The notes under the pieces: generated by a model
The model's database searches: none
Seen by the model: only the letters and a program-made list of their open reading frames with translations
What the model was told of the DNA's origin: nothing
Position numbers and translations under genes: made by a program
Shown: positions 12,985-21,255 of the stretch, piece after piece
Layout of the letters: every line of letters begins with the position of its first letter
Position numbering within the stretch: the stretch's first letter is position 1
Origin: Pseudomonas chlororaphis
GTDB taxonomy: Bacteria; Pseudomonadota; Gammaproteobacteria; Pseudomonadales; Pseudomonadaceae
Direction of reading: 5' to 3'
DNA: 64,000 nt
Assembly: GCA_001023535.1 (NCBI GenBank)
Contig: CP011020.1
Span: 1,395,001 to 1,459,000 of the forward strand

Positions 12985-14721
12985 ATGAAAGACACCATTC
13001 GCCAGCTCATCCAGCAAGCCATCGCCCGACTCGTCACTGAAGGTGTGTTGCCAGAAGGCCTGTCGCCGGCGATTCAGGTCGAAAACACCCGCGACAAGAC
13101 CCATGGCGATTTCGCCAGCAACATCGCGATGATGCTGGCCAAGCCGGCCGGCATGAAACCGCGGGACCTGGCGGAGAAAATCATCGCCGCACTGCCGGCC
13201 GATGAAAACGTCAGCAAGGCCGACATTGCCGGCCCCGGCTTCATCAACTTCTTCCAGAACACCCAGGCCCTGGCCTCGCGCCTGGACGCCGCCCTGGCCG
13301 ACGAACGCATCGGCGTGCGCAAGGCCGGCCCGCTGCAGCGCACCGTGGTCGACCTGTCGGCCCCCAACCTCGCCAAGGAAATGCACGTCGGCCACCTGCG
13401 CTCGACCATCATTGGCGACGGCGTGGCCCGGGTCCTGGAGTTTCTCGGCGACACGGTGATCCGCCAGAACCACGTCGGCGACTGGGGCACCCAGTTCGGC
13501 ATGCTGATGGCCTACCTGCAGGAAAACCCCATCACCAGCGATGAGCTGTCGGACTTGGAAAACTTCTACCGCGCCGCCAAGCAACGCTTCGATGAGTCGC
13601 CGGAATTCGCCGACCGCGCCCGTGGCCTGGTGGTCAAATTGCAGGCCGGCGATGCCGAGTGCCTGGCGCTGTGGACCCGGTTCAAGGACATTTCCCTGTC
13701 CCACTGTCAGAAAATCTACGAACTGCTGAACGTCAAACTGACCATGGCCGACGTGATGGGCGAAAGCGCCTACAACGATGACCTGATCAACGTGGTCAAC
13801 GACCTGCGGGCCAAGGGCATGCTGGTGGAAAGCAACGGCGCCCAGTGCGTGTTCCTCGACCAGTTCAAGACCGCCGACGGCGAACCGCTGCCGGTGATCA
13901 TCGTCAAGGCCGACGGCGGCTATCTCTACGCCACCACTGACCTCGCCGCCGTGCGCTATCGCAACCGCGTGCTCGAGGCCGATCGGGTCCTGTACTTCGT
14001 CGACCAACGCCAGGCACTGCACTTCCAGCAGGTGTTCGAAGTGGCGCGCCAGGCCGGCTTCGTGACCCGCCCGATGGAGATGGAGCACATGGGCTTCGGC
14101 ACCATGAACGGCGCCGACGGCCGCCCATTCAAGACCCGCGATGGCGGCACGGTGAAGCTGATCGACCTGCTGACCGAAGCCCAGGACCGTGCCTACACAC
14201 TGGTCAAGGGCAAGAACCCGGACCTGGCCGAAGACGAGCTGCGCAAGATCGCCAAGGTCGTGGGCATCGATGCGGTGAAATACGCCGACCTGTCCAAGCA
14301 CCGCACCAGCGACTACAGCTTCAACTTCGACCTGATGCTCAACTTCGAAGGCAACACCGCGCCGTACCTGCTTTACGCCTATACCCGCGTGGCCGGCGTG
14401 TTCCGCAAACTGGGCAAACGCTTCGAGGAAGTGGACGGCCGCATCGTGCTTGAAGCCGCCCACGAACAGGAGCTGGCGGCGAAACTGGCGCAGTTCGGCG
14501 AAGTGCTGAACAACGTCGCCGACAAGGGCACGCCCCACACCCTGTGCGCCTACCTGTACGATGTGGCCGGGTTGTTCTCCAGCTTCTACGAGAACTGTCC
14601 GATCCTCAGCGCACAGACCCCGGAGCAAATGCAGAGCCGCCTGCGCCTCGCCGCGCTGACCGGGCGTACGCTCAAGCAAGGCCTGGAATTGCTGGGCCTG
14701 GAAACCCTGGAGCGCATGTAA
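12985..14721 (+). CDS. argS: Arginyl-tRNA synthetase
   Basis: This class I synthetase charges tRNA-Arg. The 578-residue protein is full length. The ATG at 12985 is preceded by AGAGAAG and gives [11 protein letters not shown], a standard start; a TTG at 12970 would add five unlikely residues. Visible features are the Add-1 N-terminal domain, the HIGH-type motif HVGHLRS (about 135) and the FKTRDGG segment near the degenerate KMSK position. The C-terminal anticodon domain contains YLLYAYTRV. The SPOR gene begins one base after its stop. Confidence 0.97.
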   Translation: MKDTIRQLIQQAIARLVTEGVLPEGLSPAIQVENTRDKTHGDFASNIAMMLAKPAGMKPRDLAEKIIAALPADENVSKADIAGPGFINFFQNTQALASRLDAALADERIGVRKAGPLQRTVVDLSAPNLAKEMHVGHLRSTIIGDGVARVLEFLGDTVIRQNHVGDWGTQFGMLMAYLQENPITSDELSDLENFYRAAKQRFDESPEFADRARGLVVKLQAGDAECLALWTRFKDISLSHCQKIYELLNVKLTMADVMGESAYNDDLINVVNDLRAKGMLVESNGAQCVFLDQFKTADGEPLPVIIVKADGGYLYATTDLAAVRYRNRVLEADRVLYFVDQRQALHFQQVFEVARQAGFVTRPMEMEHMGFGTMNGADGRPFKTRDGGTVKLIDLLTEAQDRAYTLVKGKNPDLAEDELRKIAKVVGIDAVKYADLSKHRTSDYSFNFDLMLNFEGNTAPYLLYAYTRVAGVFRKLGKRFEEVDGRIVLEAAHEQELAAKLAQFGEVLNNVADKGTPHTLCAYLYDVAGLFSSFYENCPILSAQTPEQMQSRLRLAALTGRTLKQGLELLGLETLERM

Positions 14722-14722
14722 G

Positions 14723-15418
14723 TTGGCCGCCAAGAAAAAACCTGCACCCAAACGCGGCGCCAGTCGTTACCAGCCTCCTGCCAAGAAGCCGATTCCAGGC
14801 TGGTTGTGGATGGCCATCGGCCTGAGCGTCGGCGCGTTCATTGTGTTCCTGATGAAGCTGGAGCCGGGCCAGGGCGATGACGTCAAGCGCGTCCGCCAGG
14901 AGCAGCAGAAAGCCACGCGCATCGCCGAGGCCAACAAGACCCCGCCGAGCCCGACGCAACCGGTGAAGCCGAAATACGACTTCTACACCTTGCTGCCGGA
15001 ATCGGAAGTCATCGTGCCGCCAGACGCCGTGCCGGAAAAAACCCTGCCGACGCCGCAAGTGCCGACGACGCCGGTGACCCCGGCCGAAGCGGCAAAGATC
15101 GACACCGCTCGCGCCCAGGCGGCACTGGCCGGCATCACGCCACCGCCGGCCCCGCCCGTGCAGAAAGCCGCGCCGGTGACCAAGTTCTTCCTGCAGGCCG
15201 GCTCGTTCCGCAAGGAAGCCGACGCCGACAAGGTCCGGGCGCAGATCATCCTGCTGGGCCAGTCCGTGTCGGTGGAATCGGGGACCGTGAAGGACGAGAC
15301 CTGGTACCGGGTATTGGTAGGCCCGTACAGCAACCGGGAAGAGCTGACCAAGGCCCAGAAGCAACTGGCTGGCAGCGGGTTTAGCAACCTGTTGTTACAA
15401 CAACGCCAGAGCCGCTGA
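14723..15418 (+). CDS. SPOR-domain membrane protein (FtsN-like)
   Basis: This 231-residue bitopic protein has a short basic cytoplasmic tail (about 1-24), one transmembrane helix (about 25-44), a long Pro/Ala/Thr-rich periplasmic linker (about 70-150), and a C-terminal SPOR domain (about 153-228, from FFLQAGSF to LLLQQ). SPOR domains bind denuded septal peptidoglycan. The layout resembles FtsN, but I see no diagnostic FtsN essential segment, so I give no symbol. The start is a TTG directly after argS, so it is probably co-transcribed with it. Confidence 0.85.
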   Translation: MAAKKKPAPKRGASRYQPPAKKPIPGWLWMAIGLSVGAFIVFLMKLEPGQGDDVKRVRQEQQKATRIAEANKTPPSPTQPVKPKYDFYTLLPESEVIVPPDAVPEKTLPTPQVPTTPVTPAEAAKIDTARAQAALAGITPPPAPPVQKAAPVTKFFLQAGSFRKEADADKVRAQIILLGQSVSVESGTVKDETWYRVLVGPYSNREELTKAQKQLAGSGFSNLLLQQRQSR

Positions 15419-15436
15419 ACCAGGCGACACCAACCT

Positions 15437-15567
15437 CTGTGGCGAGGGGATTTATCCCCGCTGGGCCGCGCAGCAGCCCCAAAAGCTTGAAGCAATTAGC
15501 CTGACACTCCGATGACAAGCTTTGGGGCCGCTGCGCGGCCCAACGGGGATAAATCCCCTCGCCACAG
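15437..15567. repeat. Large palindromic repeat, GGGGATTTATCCCC subtype
   Basis: Outer arms beginning CTGTGGCGAGGGG and ending CCCCTCGCCACAG pair over about 24 bases; inner arms (GGGCCGCGCAGC / GCTGCGCGGCCC) nest inside, with a variable middle. This family recurs at 43816, 49457 and 55994, and in worn form at 37083. It lies between the SPOR gene and the hslV promoter and could also act as a transcript-end hairpin. Confidence 0.85.
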
Positions 15568-15615
15568 GAGCGCTGAGCATCCACCGCACCACTCGTCCAT
15601 TGCCTCACCCCGCAG

Positions 15616-15642
15616 TTGAAAAACCCCACCTCACCCCCATAT
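15616..15642 (+). promoter_or_regulatory. Sigma32-type heat-shock promoter of hslVU
   Basis: TTGAAA at 15616-15621 and CCCCATAT at 15635-15642 are separated by 13 bases, a close match to the RpoH consensus (CTTGAAA, 11-16 bases, CCCCATNT). The expected start site, near 15650, lies upstream of the hslV TTG at 15689. hslVU is a classic heat-shock operon. Confidence 0.85.
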
Positions 15643-15688
15643 GAGTTCCATCCGGGCATTTTCGCCCCGCTGCGTGGAGACTCTTCCC

Positions 15689-16219
15689 TTGACCACCATC
15701 GTTTCAGTCCGCCGTCATGGCAAAGTCGTCATGGGCGGCGACGGCCAGGTTTCACTGGGCAACACCGTGATGAAAGGCAACGCGAAGAAAGTCCGCCGCC
15801 TCTATCACGGTCAGGTCATCGCCGGCTTCGCCGGGGCCACCGCCGACGCCTTCACCCTGTTCGAACGTTTCGAAGGCCAACTGGAAAAACACCAGGGCCA
15901 CCTGATCCGCGCCGCCGTGGAACTGGCCAAGGAATGGCGCACCGACCGTTCCCTGAGCCGCCTCGAAGCCATGCTCGCGGTCGCCAACAAGGACGCTTCG
16001 CTGATCATCACCGGCAACGGCGACGTCGTCGAGCCCGAGGACGGCCTCATCGCCATGGGTTCCGGTGGGGCCTACGCCCAGGCGGCAGCCAGCGCCCTGT
16101 TGAAAAAAACCGACCTGTCGGCGCGCGAAATCGTCGAGACTGCCCTGGGCATTGCCGGCGACATCTGTGTCTTCACCAACCACACCCAAACCATTGAGGA
16201 GCAGGATCTCGCGGAATAA
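15689..16219 (+). CDS. hslV: ATP-dependent protease peptidase subunit HslV (ClpQ)
   Basis: HslV is the double-hexamer peptidase of the HslUV protease. I start at the TTG at 15689, with GGAGA 8 bases upstream, giving MTTIVSVRR (176 aa). After Met removal the N-terminal Thr is the nucleophile, as in all HslV. The 48 bases of open frame before it, beginning with an ATG at 15641, overlap the sigma32 -10 box and would bury the catalytic Thr. Other motifs are [13 protein letters not shown] and [15 protein letters not shown]. Confidence 0.96.
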   Translation: MTTIVSVRRHGKVVMGGDGQVSLGNTVMKGNAKKVRRLYHGQVIAGFAGATADAFTLFERFEGQLEKHQGHLIRAAVELAKEWRTDRSLSRLEAMLAVANKDASLIITGNGDVVEPEDGLIAMGSGGAYAQAAASALLKKTDLSAREIVETALGIAGDICVFTNHTQTIEEQDLAE

Positions 16220-16273
16220 GCCTGTCCCGGCCCCGTGCCACGGCTCATTTCTGCTTGAGGACCGCCAATTACT

Positions 16274-17611
16274 ATGTCCATGACTCCCCGCGAAATCGTC
16301 CACGAACTCAACCGCCATATCATCGGCCAGGACGATGCCAAGCGCGCCGTCGCCATCGCCCTGCGCAACCGCTGGCGCCGCATGCAGCTGCCTGAAGAGC
16401 TGCGTGTCGAAGTGACGCCCAAGAACATCCTGATGATCGGCCCGACCGGCGTCGGTAAAACCGAAATCGCCCGCCGCCTGGCCAAGCTCGCCAATGCACC
16501 GTTCATCAAGGTCGAGGCGACCAAGTTCACTGAAGTCGGCTACGTCGGCCGCGATGTCGAATCGATCATCCGCGACCTGGCCGACGCCGCGATCAAGCTT
16601 TTGCGCGAACAGGAGATCACCAAGGTCCGCCACCGCGCCGAAGACGCCGCCGAAGAGCGCATCCTCGACGCGCTGCTGCCGCCGGCGCGCATGGGCTTCA
16701 ATGCCGATTCCGCCGCGACCCAGGATTCCAATACCCGCCAACTGTTCCGCAAGCGCCTGCGTGAGGGCCAGTTGGACGACAAGGAAATCGAGATCGAAGT
16801 GGCCGAAATGGTCGGCGTCGACATTTCCGCGCCGCCGGGCATGGAAGAGATGACCAACCAGTTGCAGAGCCTGTTCGCCAACATGGGCAAGGGCAAGAAG
16901 AAAAGCCGCAAGCTCAAGGTCAAGGAAGCGCTCAAGCTGGTGCGCGAGGAAGAGGCCAGCCGCCTGGTCAACGAAGAAGAGTTGAAGGCCAAGGCCCTGG
17001 AGGCCGTCGAGCAGCACGGTATCGTGTTCATCGACGAGATCGACAAGGTGGCCAAGCGCGGCAACGTCGGCGGCGCCGATGTGTCCCGCGAAGGTGTGCA
17101 GCGCGACCTGCTGCCGCTGATCGAGGGCTGCACGGTCAACACCAAGCTGGGCATGGTCAAGACCGACCACATCCTGTTCATTGCCTCCGGTGCGTTCCAC
17201 CTGAGCAAGCCAAGCGACCTGGTGCCTGAACTGCAAGGCCGCCTGCCGATTCGTGTCGAGCTCAAGGCACTGTCGCCGGAAGACTTCGAACGCATCCTCA
17301 GCGAGCCTCATGCGTCCCTGACGGAACAGTATTGCGCGCTGCTCAAGACCGAAGGCCTGAACATCGAGTTCACGCCCGAAGGCATCAAGCGCCTGGCGCA
17401 GATTGCCTGGCAGGTCAACGAGAAGACCGAGAACATCGGTGCCCGTCGCCTGCACACCCTGCTCGAGCGCTTGCTCGAGGAAGTGTCGTTCAGCGCCGGC
17501 GACCTGGCCAGCACCCACGACGAAGCGCCGATCCTGATCGATGCCGAGTACGTCAACAGCCACCTGGGCGAACTGGCGCAGAACGAAGACCTGTCGCGGT
17601 ATATCCTCTAG
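16274..17611 (+). CDS. hslU: HslUV protease ATPase subunit HslU (ClpY)
   Basis: HslU is the AAA+ unfoldase that feeds HslV. The 445-residue protein shows Walker [10 protein letters not shown] (about 56-64), pore motif region [14 protein letters not shown] (about 80-93), the inserted I-domain (about 110-240), Walker [10 protein letters not shown] (about 250), a sensor-1 region and a C-terminal tail ending LSRYIL, which docks into HslV. It is 54 bases after hslV in the same heat-shock operon. Confidence 0.97.
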   Translation: MSMTPREIVHELNRHIIGQDDAKRAVAIALRNRWRRMQLPEELRVEVTPKNILMIGPTGVGKTEIARRLAKLANAPFIKVEATKFTEVGYVGRDVESIIRDLADAAIKLLREQEITKVRHRAEDAAEERILDALLPPARMGFNADSAATQDSNTRQLFRKRLREGQLDDKEIEIEVAEMVGVDISAPPGMEEMTNQLQSLFANMGKGKKKSRKLKVKEALKLVREEEASRLVNEEELKAKALEAVEQHGIVFIDEIDKVAKRGNVGGADVSREGVQRDLLPLIEGCTVNTKLGMVKTDHILFIASGAFHLSKPSDLVPELQGRLPIRVELKALSPEDFERILSEPHASLTEQYCALLKTEGLNIEFTPEGIKRLAQIAWQVNEKTENIGARRLHTLLERLLEEVSFSAGDLASTHDEAPILIDAEYVNSHLGELAQNEDLSRYIL

Positions 17612-17653
17612 AGCTTCGAGCCTCAAGCTGCGAGCTGCAAGCAGGTCACCTCC

Positions 17654-17689
17654 AGCTTGTAGCTTGTAGCTTGTAGCTTGTAGCTTGTA
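17654..17689. repeat. Heptanucleotide tandem repeat (AGCTTGT x5)
   Basis: Five perfect copies of AGCTTGT end about 10 bases before the DUF971 start codon, occupying the place where a Shine-Dalgarno sequence would be expected. Copy number may vary by slippage. Confidence 0.9.
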
Positions 17690-17699
17690 AGCTGCTTGT

Positions 17700-18077
17700 A
17701 TGACCAAACTCCCCACCGCCATCAACCTGCACAAAGCCTCCAAGACCCTGACGCTGAAATACGCGCCGGATGAGGAGTACCACCTGAGCGCCGAGTTCCT
17801 GCGGGTGCACTCGCCTTCCGCCGAGGTCCAGGGCCACGGCAAGCCCATCCTGCAATACGGCAAGCTCGGCGTCGGCCTGACCAAGATCGAGCCGGCCGGC
17901 CAGTACGCACTAAAACTGACCTTCGACGACGGCCATGACAGCGGACTGTTCACCTGGGACTACCTCTACCAGTTGGCGGTGCGCCAGGAAGACCTGTGGA
18001 ACGATTATCTTGGCGAACTCAAGGCCGCCGGAAAAACCCGCGACCCGAACACTTGCGTCGTCAAGCTGATGCTCTAG
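17700..18077 (+). CDS. DUF971 / gamma-butyrobetaine hydroxylase N-terminal-like protein
   Basis: This 125-residue protein matches the DUF971 family: LHKASKTLTLKY at the N-terminus, SAEFLRVHSPSAEVQGHG, and DDGHDSGLFTWDYLY near residue 80. The fold is that of the N-terminal domain of gamma-butyrobetaine hydroxylase, but the catalytic oxygenase domain is absent. Function is unknown to me; relatives sit between hslU and phaC1 in other pseudomonads. No Shine-Dalgarno is visible: the sequence before the ATG is a heptamer repeat. Poor initiation or dependence on readthrough from hslU is possible. Confidence 0.85.
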   Translation: MTKLPTAINLHKASKTLTLKYAPDEEYHLSAEFLRVHSPSAEVQGHGKPILQYGKLGVGLTKIEPAGQYALKLTFDDGHDSGLFTWDYLYQLAVRQEDLWNDYLGELKAAGKTRDPNTCVVKLML

Positions 18078-18193
18078 CTCAAGGGCTGGCGCTTTAGGGC
18101 GAATTTTCTAGACTCATCTGCTTGAATGTCCGCCCGGCGAGGTCAATGACTGGCCTGCTTGCGAAAAAAATTAAACTCGGGTAACCAATGGAG

Positions 18194-18210
18194 CTGGCAA
18201 GTTCCCTGCA
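18194..18210 (+). promoter_or_regulatory. Sigma54-type -24/-12 promoter candidate for phaC1
   Basis: CTGGCAAGTTCCCTGCA has GG and GC ten bases apart and differs little from the RpoN consensus. A second, nearly repeated GGCGAGTTCCCTTGCA follows (18219-18234), but with 11-base spacing. No start is mapped here. The rest of the 270-base gap (18078-18347) shows no other clear element. Confidence 0.5.
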
Positions 18211-18347
18211 AAGGAACGGGCGAGTTCCCTTGCACATGTTTCCTCATTGGTCACGATGCGGAATTAACGGTCACCCGAGCAGCGTACTGGTATTGGCTGT
18301 GGCTTGCGGCACGGCGCCGGTACTCGTCTGACAATGGAGCGTCGTAG

Positions 18348-20027
18348 ATGAGCAACAAGAACAACGATGACCTGAAGTACCAGGCCTCGGAAAATACCCT
18401 GGGGTTGAATCCTGTCGTCGGCCTGCGCAGGAAAGACCTGCTGGCCTCTGCTCGAATGGTGCTGACCCAGACCCTCAAGCAACCGTTGCACAGCGCCAAG
18501 CACGTCGCCCACTTCGGTGCCGAGCTCAAGAACGTCCTGTTCGGCAAATCCGAGTTGCAACCGGCCAGCGACGACCGTCGCTTCAACGATCCGGCCTGGA
18601 GCCAGAATCCTCTCTACAAACGCTACATGCAAACCTACCTGGCCTGGCGCAAGGAATTGCACGCCTGGATCGACGACAGCAACCTCGCGCCCCAGGACAT
18701 CAGCCGCGGGCATTTCGTGATCAACCTGATGACCGAAGCCATGTCGCCGACCAACTCGGCGGCCAACCCCGCCGCGGTCAAGCGCTTCTTCGAAACCGGC
18801 GGCAAGAGCCTGCTGGACGGCCTGTCCCACCTGGCCAAGGACCTGGTGCATAACGGCGGGATGCCGAGCCAGGTCAACATGGGCGCGTTCGAGGTCGGCA
18901 AGAGCCTAGGCGTGACCGAAGGCGCGGTGGTGTTTCGCAACGACGTGCTGGAGCTGATCCAGTACCGCCCCATCACCGAGCAGGTCCATGAGCGGCCGCT
19001 GCTGGTGGTACCGCCGCAGATCAACAAGTTCTACGTATTCGACCTGAGCCCGGACAAGAGCCTGGCGCGCTTCTGCCTGCGCAGCAACGTGCAGACCTTC
19101 ATCATCAGTTGGCGCAACCCCACCAAGGAACAGCGCGAGTGGGGCCTTTCAACCTACATCGAGGCGCTCAAGGAAGCGGTGGACGTGGTCACGGCCATCA
19201 CCGGCAGCAAGGACGTGAACATGCTCGGCGCCTGCTCGGGCGGCATCACCTGCACCGCGCTGCTGGGCCACTACGCGGCCCTCGGCGAGAAGAAGGTCAA
19301 CGCCATGACCCTGCTGGTGAGCGTGCTCGACACCACCCTGGACACCGACGTGGCGCTGTTCGTCGACGAGCAGACCCTGGAAACGGCCAAGCGCCATTCC
19401 TACCAGGCCGGCGTGCTCGAAGGCCGCGACATGGCCAAGGTCTTCGCCTGGATGCGCCCCAACGACCTGATCTGGAACTACTGGGTCAACAACTACCTGC
19501 TGGGCAACGAACCGCCCGTGTTCGACATCCTGTTCTGGAACAATGACACCACGCGCTTGCCGGCGGCGTTCCACGGCGACCTGATCGAGATGTTCAAGAG
19601 CAACCCGCTGACCCGGCCCAACGCGCTGGAAGTGTGCGGCACCCCCATCGACCTCAAGCGGGTCACGGCCGACATCTTCGCCCTGGCCGGCACCAACGAC
19701 CACATTACCCCGTGGAAGTCCTGCTACAAGTCGGCCCAGTTGTTTGGCGGCAAGGTGGAGTTCGTGCTGTCGAGCAGCGGCCACATCCAGAGCATCCTCA
19801 ACCCACCGGGCAACCCGAAGGCGCGCTACATGACCGGCGATGACCTGCCCGCCAAGGCCGAGGACTGGCAGGAGAACTCCACCAAGCACACCGACTCCTG
19901 GTGGCTGCACTGGCAAGCCTGGCAGGCCGAACGCTCGGGCAAACTGAAAAAGGCGCCCACGGTGCTGGGCAACAAGACCTATGTGGCCGGCGAAGCGGCG
20001 CCCGGCACTTATGTGCATGAGCGGTAA
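18348..20027 (+). CDS. phaC1: Class II (medium-chain-length) PHA synthase 1
   Basis: The enzyme polymerises (R)-3-hydroxyacyl-CoA into PHA at the granule surface. The 559-residue protein has the PHA-synthase lipase-like box GACSGG with nucleophile C296, and the rest of the triad at D451 (NDHITPW) and H479 (SGHIQSILNPPG), the family's standard positions. It heads the phaC1-phaZ-phaC2-phaD cluster. A sigma54-like promoter lies about 140 bases upstream. Confidence 0.97.
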   Translation: MSNKNNDDLKYQASENTLGLNPVVGLRRKDLLASARMVLTQTLKQPLHSAKHVAHFGAELKNVLFGKSELQPASDDRRFNDPAWSQNPLYKRYMQTYLAWRKELHAWIDDSNLAPQDISRGHFVINLMTEAMSPTNSAANPAAVKRFFETGGKSLLDGLSHLAKDLVHNGGMPSQVNMGAFEVGKSLGVTEGAVVFRNDVLELIQYRPITEQVHERPLLVVPPQINKFYVFDLSPDKSLARFCLRSNVQTFIISWRNPTKEQREWGLSTYIEALKEAVDVVTAITGSKDVNMLGACSGGITCTALLGHYAALGEKKVNAMTLLVSVLDTTLDTDVALFVDEQTLETAKRHSYQAGVLEGRDMAKVFAWMRPNDLIWNYWVNNYLLGNEPPVFDILFWNNDTTRLPAAFHGDLIEMFKSNPLTRPNALEVCGTPIDLKRVTADIFALAGTNDHITPWKSCYKSAQLFGGKVEFVLSSSGHIQSILNPPGNPKARYMTGDDLPAKAEDWQENSTKHTDSWWLHWQAWQAERSGKLKKAPTVLGNKTYVAGEAAPGTYVHER

Positions 20028-20145
20028 TGGATGCAACTCGTCTGACGCGGAAGTGGACCTGCTCACGAATACATCCCGCCAGCCGACATTAATGCAAGGC
20101 CCGCACCGCCGGCGAACATAAAGCTCATGTTCACAGCGGATCCCA

Positions 20146-20235
20146 TGTGGGAGCGAGCTTGCTCGCGATGACGGTGTGTCAGCCTACATGGCTGTTGGAT
20201 GTGCCGCCGTCATCGCGAGCAAGCTCGCTCCCACA
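20146..20235. repeat. REP doublet (inverted pair)
   Basis: TGTGGGAGCGAGCTTGCTCG is mirrored by CGAGCAAGCTCGCTCCCACA about 50 bases on. It lies between phaC1 and phaZ, where it could form a hairpin in the shared transcript. Confidence 0.85.
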
Positions 20236-20285
20236 GGGAATCGGGAAAAATGAAAGATCGCGACATAACCCACAGGGCTTGAAGC

Positions 20286-21143
20286 ATGCCGCAACCGTAC
20301 ATCTTCCGTACCGTCGATCTGGATGGCCAGACCTTGCGCACCGCGGTACGTCCCGGCAAGCCTCACTTGACGCCCCTGCTGATCTTCAATGGCATCGGCG
20401 CCAACCTTGAGCTGGTGTTCCCGTTCATCCAGGCCCTGGACCCGGACCTGGAAGTCATCGCCTTCGATGTGCCGGGTGTCGGCGGCTCATCGACGCCCAG
20501 CCGGCCGTATCGTTTTCCGGGCCTGGCGAAGCTCACCGCGCGGATGCTCGATTACCTCGACTACGGCCAGGTCAACGCGATTGGCGTGTCCTGGGGGGGC
20601 GCACTGGCCCAGCAGTTCGCCTACGACTACCCCGAGCGGTGCAAGAAACTGGTGCTGGCGGCCACGGCGGCCGGCGCGGTGATGGTGCCGGGCAAACCGA
20701 AAGTGCTGTGGATGATGGCCAGCCCGCGACGCTACGTGCAGCCCTCCCATGTGATGCGCATTGCCCCGCTGATCTATGGTGGCTCGTTCCGTCGCGACCC
20801 GGGGCTGGCGGCCAGCCACGCGGCCAAGGTGCGCTCGGCCGGCAAGCTGGGGTACTACTGGCAACTGTTCGCCGGCCTCGGCTGGACCAGCATCCACTGG
20901 CTGCACAAGATCCACCAGCCGACCCTGGTGCTGGCCGGCGACGACGACCCGCTGATCCCACTGATCAACATGCGCATGCTGGCCTGGCGCATCCCCAACG
21001 CCCAGTTGCACATCATCGATGACGGCCATCTGTTCCTGATCACCCGGGCCGAGGCGGTGGCGCCGATCATCATGAAGTTCCTGCAGGAGGAACGTCAGCG
21101 CGCGGTGATGCATCCGCATCCGTCGCCGCTGGGCGGCGGCTGA
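20286..21143 (+). CDS. phaZ: Intracellular PHA depolymerase
   Basis: PhaZ hydrolyses stored medium-chain-length PHA. The 285-residue alpha/beta hydrolase has lipase box GVSWGG with nucleophile S102, oxyanion region NGIGANLE, an acid in the GDDDPLIPL segment (about 220) and a histidine in DDGHLFLITR (about 247). There is no signal peptide, which fits an intracellular granule enzyme. It lies between the two synthases, as in all mcl-PHA pseudomonads. Confidence 0.96.
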   Translation: MPQPYIFRTVDLDGQTLRTAVRPGKPHLTPLLIFNGIGANLELVFPFIQALDPDLEVIAFDVPGVGGSSTPSRPYRFPGLAKLTARMLDYLDYGQVNAIGVSWGGALAQQFAYDYPERCKKLVLAATAAGAVMVPGKPKVLWMMASPRRYVQPSHVMRIAPLIYGGSFRRDPGLAASHAAKVRSAGKLGYYWQLFAGLGWTSIHWLHKIHQPTLVLAGDDDPLIPLINMRMLAWRIPNAQLHIIDDGHLFLITRAEAVAPIIMKFLQEERQRAVMHPHPSPLGGG

Positions 21144-21255
21144 CGCAGCCCATTAGCGCCTGGCAGGACGCCGGATCGCGCAACTACCCGAAACAGCGAC
21201 TATGTTGTCTGGTTCGGTGCGTTTGTTTTTAGCCTGATGACGAAGGAGTTGACTC

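Noticed and set aside
15752..17953. Long minus-strand frame (733 codons) over hslV-hslU
   Set aside because: The plus-strand genes are unmistakable and explain the open frame through GC-rich third positions; the same applies to long frames opposite phaC2 (21229-23661), ponA (5377-7596), opgH (37687-40179), opgG (40187-42109) and hutU (54062-55864).
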